Source: Phoenix dactylifera (taxonomy: Eukaryota; Streptophyta; Magnoliopsida; Arecales; Arecaceae). From it: a stretch of 64,000 bases of DNA. The translations under genes and the position numbers were made by a program. Below, one piece after another: positions 58,594-64,000 of this stretch. Under the pieces are notes generated by a model. The model was given only the letters and a program-made list of their open reading frames with translations, did not search any database and had not been told where the DNA came from. The stretch lies in assembly GCF_009389715.1 (NCBI RefSeq), contig NC_052393.1:6324001-6388000 (forward strand), written 5' to 3'. Positions within the stretch are counted from its first letter, which is position 1, and every line of letters begins with the position of its first letter.

Positions 58594-61500
58594 CGCCACC
58601 ATTTCTGAATCGATGAGATTCCTCTAGTTGTTTATTCTTGCTTATTCCTCCATGGATTTCTATCCTATTATAAGCGAACAGCTCTTTCAATTTGAGTCGG
58701 TACAACGCTTGCCCTTGTTATTTTGTTAGTACATAGGTTCTGTTTTTACTGTTTGTGGACAATTTTTCTTTTTTTAAAAAAAAATTGTTGGATTTTAGCT
58801 GGATGCCTTGCCTTGGTGCTCGCGACCATGATGTCTAAGCAAATTCTTGCTTCGATGCCTTATTTTTTTGGATTGCCTTCGAAACCCTGAATCGCATATC
58901 TGTTTCCTAAGACGGTTGATCAGAATTCTTTGAGCACAAATTTTACACCTTTGCCTCTATAGTTACATTTTATGGTGGAACAGCAGCTGGGATCCTTCTT
59001 ATGCTTTGAGATCGATGTTGCCGCCATCTTATTATTTGATTGCAGTTGTGTTTAAGTTTTTTAAAGGTCTCTACTGGAGTATTTTGGCTGAATATAGGAA
59101 TTTTTGAAGTTTTCAGTATTACTATATGCGAGAGATATTATTATTCTGGTTTTCTCGATATGTAATCTATGATAGCTGGCAGCCATGACCAGCAGTGTGC
59201 CGGGCTGCATGGTATTTAAGAGCTAAGTGGGGAAGGATCAAACTAAATGAAGGATTTAGCAGCTTAAGAACCTCTAGAAGACATTTCTTTTGTGATGTTT
59301 TATGTTAACATTTTGAGTAGGATTATTTTATTCAAGAATGTCATGACTCAGATACACTTTCTCTCTAGTCCTAGTGTCTTGTAGTTTAGACACTCCATAC
59401 AGATTTCAAGTACTTGTTATGCATGGGCCATCACATTTTAGATGAAAATGGCTGCACAAAGATTCAGTCCATTGGATCCAAGATGGAGTCCAGTTCATCT
59501 GGTCTTGAGAAGAGAGGAGAGCTTCATCAAAAAGCAGTCTCTTTATGTCTGCTTTGATTGTTCAAAGCAGTAATTGTAAATGGAAACTTACTCTGACGCA
59601 TAATAGTTTTTGATTAGCCCCATCCATAACAAGACAGACATCCAAAAAAAAACACATGAATGGAAAGAAGTCAAATATGCCTAATAAACCTATGGTAATT
59701 ATAGCATACATCAAGGAACCTTGTGAAAAAAAGTTTTCTTGCTGTCGCACCAAGTGTGACTGGTAATATTCAAGTGAAACCAAATACAAGAAATTTTCTT
59801 TTAGCCACTTTGAGCTTCTGAGACTCACAGAAAAGGGGAAAAGTAGAAAAGAAAAGAAAGAAAAGAAGAAAGAAAGATGTTGCATCAATTTTTAGGTTAA
59901 AAGAAATGGTTTTCTGAAAAACAGGAAGACAACAGTTTTTTGTAAAACTCATTTTTAGGTTATATAACCTGGCAGTTTTTTACAACATCAATTTATGAAA
60001 AATAACTGAATAGGCATTTTTGTAAAGCTCAATCATTTTATATTCTGTATAAACCTATTTTGGTAAAATTGGACAACTAAACAACCTCCAAGTGTTATAG
60101 TACAAACCCTTTTCTTGACTGATTCATTGACTATTTACAGATCATCTTGATTCATTGAATGTAGTGTTGCTTTGTAATTCTTCATGCACGTGGCAACAAG
60201 TTGTTTTCCCAGCTTAACTTAATCTTAAAGCCCCACTATCTAGGTTAGTCTCACACTTAGCTCTTATGATATTTGCTAGGCTGAAGCTTTTTAAGATTTA
60301 AATTGGCTCAAACAATTGATACCCAGCCTACATGACAATATTATTAGTCCATAGTTTTGCTCATGGCCTAGTATTACTATAATACTAAGAAAAAATCTGG
60401 CATAATTGCACATGAAAGTAAAATAACTAAATTAACTCCTATGCCAAGTAAAACCCATGTGTTACTAAGATCTTTAGGTCTTCAGCTCCTGCATACACAC
60501 ATATTCAGAGAGGAACAGGACCTAGGCTGCTAAGAAAATGGGAGAAATATTGTCAAATTTTGAGCTACACAGTTAAGATAGTCGATTATGACTAAATCGG
60601 ACCTAAGTTATCATATTGACTACTACTCTCCCCTTTCCAGTTTCTGTCTCCATCTCTTCCTCTTCATTAATCTCCACCACCAATTGAGTACTATTCTCCT
60701 TTGCCTCCATCTCCTCCCTCATCTTCCTCCAATAACCACGGCCACTAGAGGGCCACCCCCCATGACTTCCCCCCCTCCCCCTTCCCCCTTGCTCCCCCAC
60801 TTGGGCTTGAAGTCTAGAGGAGTTCTTTTGCCGAGGAGAGCGAACTGAGGGAGGGAATGGAGGGCAAAGACCTAGAGGGTGGTGGAATGGGTGGTAGGGA
60901 AGGTGTAGAGGGTGAAGAGGAGGGCATTGATGGTCTCAAGGCAAGGCCATGTGTTGGCTGTGGTAGGTTTTGGTGGAGTAAATAAGAGGCCATACTTGGC
61001 AGGAAGGAGAGTGTTGTACAATTGACAAGAGGATAAGTGGAGAGTGTGGAGGAGTGTATTTTTGGCTAGGATACGCACCAGGTCCTGACCGATGCAGTGA
61101 GAGAGGGTTGATAAAAAGATGACAAGTGGATCACTTGCATTCGGCGAGGGACATGGGACAGGGAAAAACTTAACATCACAACAGTAGAATATCAGATTTG
61201 AAAATTTTCCCTGAATTTTTTATAATCTGGCATATTTTGACTCTCTTTCTCTCTTGAGGTTGAGAAAAAGATGATAAGTGGATCACTTGCATTGGGTGGG
61301 GGACATGGGAGAGGAAAAACTTAACAAGATAACAATAGAATATCAGATTTGAATATTTTCCCCCAAATATTTTATAATCTAGCATATTTTGACTCTCTCT
61401 CTCTCTCTTTTAGATAGAGAGAGTGAGAGAGAAGCCAAAGAATATATACATACATACATATATTGCTTGACTTGAAAGATAGATTCTCCTGCAGGAAATA

Positions 61501-63725
61501 TGTTGCTTAACTCGAATAAAATTTGTAGATGTAGCAAACTTGTTTTTCATTTCTCTCAGCCTCAATATGTTCTTCTAGGACAGCATGTGATGCAGCATCC
61601 ATATCAATAGTTAACTTTTTGCATCTTAGGAAATATAGAAATCTAGATTATGGTGGCCAGGGAAGTCTAAATGAAGAGTGACCTTGGACAACCAACATTA
61701 GAAAAGGACTTGCACCCATTAAGATTATAAGAAGTTTGTTTTAGGTCAAGCAAACTATCACAAAATTAGGTAAGTCATATGTTAGTTACATGGATAACTA
61801 GAGGAGCCCCACCTATTTTATATAGAAATATTGTCCCACCTTGTACTTGATTAAAATTATGTTCTCATCATCCAGGGGGAAATATTTCTATTCATTGTCT
61901 TGCTATTAGGGTAAAAGGCTCATCTGTAGCTTCAAAAGATGCCATGTTGAATGACATCAGTTTATGTGGATTTCAAGAATAAAGATGCTACAGACATTAT
62001 ATGGGACAAAATACCTCACGCTATTTGTTTATTTTTTTTGACGAATTGTTTACCTTCTGAGGAGATATTGAAAGGTAGCTTTCTGACTGAGGATGCCAAG
62101 AGATCTTGAAGGTTATCTAGCTAACTGAGGATGTTAAGAAAGATGCAACTCGGGGTGTTATATGATTATTTTATATGTTATATGTTGCAGAGCAAGCAGA
62201 GTGGGAAACTTTCTCCATTTGCTGCCAGCACCATTTGTTGTTTTAAGACCATGTAGACTGTTTTTATCAAATGAAACTATTAGACATACGCATGCTTAAT
62301 TCCTTGTTTCGAATTTTGAATAGGAGAGTAACTGTTACTATGTTGACAATCTCATAGGTTCATTCCCCTTTTTCTTTCCATCTATAACATAGACCTTAGC
62401 AGGAACCATCAGAAGTTCCCCTTTTTCTTTCCATCTATAACATAGACCTCAGCAGAAACCTTCAGAAGTTCTATTAGAGAAAGTAATCCTGGCATTTTTT
62501 TTTTCCTGTATCTTGAATAACATATTCACATTACATTACAGCAGATCAAGAAGTGGGTGCAAGCATTACTTTTTGATCGCTCCATGATTATTTTGTACAA
62601 GATCGCGTAAAAAAAATCATTGCTATCTTTATGTGATGTATTTTGAACGTGTGATAGGTTTTTCCTGGAATATATGAAAAGGATATTAAAGACATTAAAC
62701 ATTATTATCATGGCTAGTTCACATCCTATGTATCTCTATTATTCCTTGCATCTTGCTTATGTACTATCAGAAATGTTGTCAAGAAGTGCATCTCTCTCAT
62801 TTCTTGTACCTTTTATCAGTTCAATGTGAATCTAGTATAAACACATGAATGAGGGTGGTCATGTTGATGATAAGAGGTTTATGGTTGTGGAGGGCCAATG
62901 GCATGTAGTGGATTAAAGAAAACTACCTTGCTAGCTGCCTCCTCTGAATGGTTTTAGCTTTAACCTGCAAAGTTAAATTAATTTAACTCTGGTTTTACAC
63001 TGCTTAAATGTGGCAAGACAATAAAAAAGCACTCTTTCCCCATGATTTGGTAAGTTAAAAAGGAAATATGATAGATGCATCTTCTTTCATTGTTCGCCTC
63101 CTTGTAGATGTAGAAACTAGCATTGGAAGAATTTGATCCTGTTTATTTTTTTCAATATTAGCTACTCCTCCTCTTTTACAGGATGATATGTAACAGCTCT
63201 ATTTTTTGTTACAAGTCACTCTAGATTATCTAATTAACATTCTTAATTCTTAGCGCCTTAATTTCATACGTGGAACTTTATTCCTAGTAGTATTTGTATT
63301 TTGCCTGAGCATGAACCTAGTTTTTTCTGTTAAGAAGGTAGTTCGTCTGTATCATATGTAGTTATCTCTATTATTATATGGCATCTTGCCTTTGTACTTT
63401 GTCGGTTGACCATGTTGCAATATCTTTCGCAAATTATTGTGTTTTTTAGTATTAACACATTGCTTCACATCCTATAGAAAAGTCAAACTGTCATCATCTG
63501 TGAATTCTCATGATGATAATCAGATCAAAGGGAAAAACAGTTTTCAATAAATTGTTGAGGTTAATTGATTTTTGTTCTTTTTCTCCGAGTTTTTGTTGCA
63601 GGTATTATCAACTTGGTCCTGATGATCCACCCTATGCTGCCAAATTCTATGATTGCTGTGGAGCAGAGGACCCAGATGCATTGGGATGTGCTACTGATTT
63701 CCATATTTCCTATGATGATGATTGA
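58367..63725 (+). CDS. Small Cys/His-rich CHORD-like zinc-binding protein, 2 exons
   Basis: Exons are 58367-58536 and 63602-63725, joined in phase across a 5.1-kb GT-AG intron to give 97 residues. An in-frame ATG at 58328 would add 13 residues; 58367 is preferred as the start of a typical acidic/Ala leader. After a Glu/Lys/Ala-rich stretch (1-22) there are Cys23, Cys26, Asn35, Cys40, His43, Cys49, His52, Cys75, Cys76, Cys86 and His91. The order C-x2-C, N-x4-C-x2-HP, H-x4-K, DCCG, GC, FH resembles a single CHORD domain, a zinc-binding fold known from RAR1 and CHP-1, though the spacing differs. I know no assigned function. The second half (PPYAAKFYDCCGAEDP) appears strongly structured. The upstream 350 bp include a LINE 3' end. 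Confidence 0.8.
58563..58591 (+). repeat. 29-base poly-C tract just inside intron 1 of the CHORD-like gene
   Basis: An uninterrupted run of 29 C starts 26 bp after the exon 1 donor. Such a tract can form i-motif structures, or G-quadruplex on the other strand. Its length may be unreliable in sequencing. Confidence 0.9.
58600..61100. other. Intron 1 of the CHORD-like gene, first half
   Basis: No internal gene recognised. 60620-60830 is CT/CCC-rich and is followed by a G-rich stretch to 61080. This looks like part of an unidentified repeat, but no ends were found. Confidence 0.4.
61105..61408 (+). repeat. About 151-bp tandem duplication in intron 1 of the CHORD-like gene
   Basis: Copy 1 (from 61105) and copy 2 (from about 61256) share agtggatcacttgcatt, gaatatcagatttgaa and catattttgactctct in the same order. 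Both copies end at a CT-rich run. Confidence 0.85.
62363..62468 (+). repeat. 53-bp tandem duplication in intron 1 of the CHORD-like gene
   Basis: Two adjoining copies, starting at 62363 and 62416, each read ttccatctataacatagacc followed by t/cagcag and cagaagtt. Confidence 0.9.
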
Positions 63726-64000
63726 TCTCTCTCTTTAACTTTTCAATGCAGAATTGTCATCTATCCACCTTGCCTATGATCTAGTCTGCCCTGTATTATC
63801 AACCAACCTTTCAATGGTCTCAAATTCCTGATGTTCTTTCATGTTACTTGGTGCCAAGATAACTTTACATATTTGCAAATGATATGATGATTGTACTAAG
63901 CTGTTCTTGAACAACATTGTAACAAGTGAAAACTCTTAACATCTTGGTCATGAAACATGATAGGTTCCTGTTAGGATTTGATTGGACTCAACAACGGATT
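63726..64000. other. 3' flank of the CHORD-like gene
   Basis: AT-rich 3' UTR/downstream DNA; no further exon or polyadenylation signal could be assigned with confidence before the window ends. Confidence 0.4.

Overview
This is a nuclear plant genomic window, not bacterial. Every supported gene is split by GT-AG introns and matches plant or general eukaryotic protein families. More than a third of the DNA is transposon-derived, mainly LINEs with plant-type DUF4283 ORF1 and RNase H domains, plus MITEs, a MULE-like element and LTR relics. A GC-rich 5' exon followed by AT-rich introns in the phospholipase gene suggests a monocot, perhaps a non-grass one such as a palm. Species cannot be fixed from sequence alone.

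Five genes can be assembled on the + strand by joining splice sites in phase. They are: a non-specific phospholipase C (7545-11914, 4 exons, 520 aa); an RFC3-like AAA+ clamp-loader protein with a long N-terminal extension (20350-27085, 11 exons, about 639 aa); a pfkB-family sugar kinase, probably plastid-targeted (31329-36827, 5 exons, 491 aa); an AMMECR1-family protein (39777-51931, 5 exons, 211 aa); and a small Cys/His-rich CHORD-like protein (58367-63725, 2 exons, 97 aa). Between the last two lies a decayed CCCH zinc-finger gene (53577-55375).

Repeats fill the rest. 1-3650 is LTR-retrotransposon debris with two tRNA-iMet-type primer-binding sites. 14001-19526 is a 5'-truncated, nearly coding-intact LINE on the minus strand. 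27440-29480 holds two opposed LINE relics. 30359-31236 is an 878-bp TIR element with a 10-bp target duplication and a 242-bp internal hairpin, ending 93 bp before the pfkB start codon. 45181-51601 is a full-length but mutated LINE of the same family, antisense in intron 4 of AMMECR1, with an 11-bp target duplication. 57650-58014 is another LINE 3' end just upstream of the CHORD-like gene. At least five short elements sharing a terminal motif (a MITE family) are scattered through the window.

The genes form no operon or obvious pathway; they are ordinary neighbouring plant loci. I did not find an unmistakable new biological system. The most interesting items are the RFC3-like protein with altered catalytic motifs, the hairpin-bearing TIR element at the pfkB promoter, the small CHORD-like protein, and the ATGA-overlapping ORF1/ORF2 junction shared by both LINEs.
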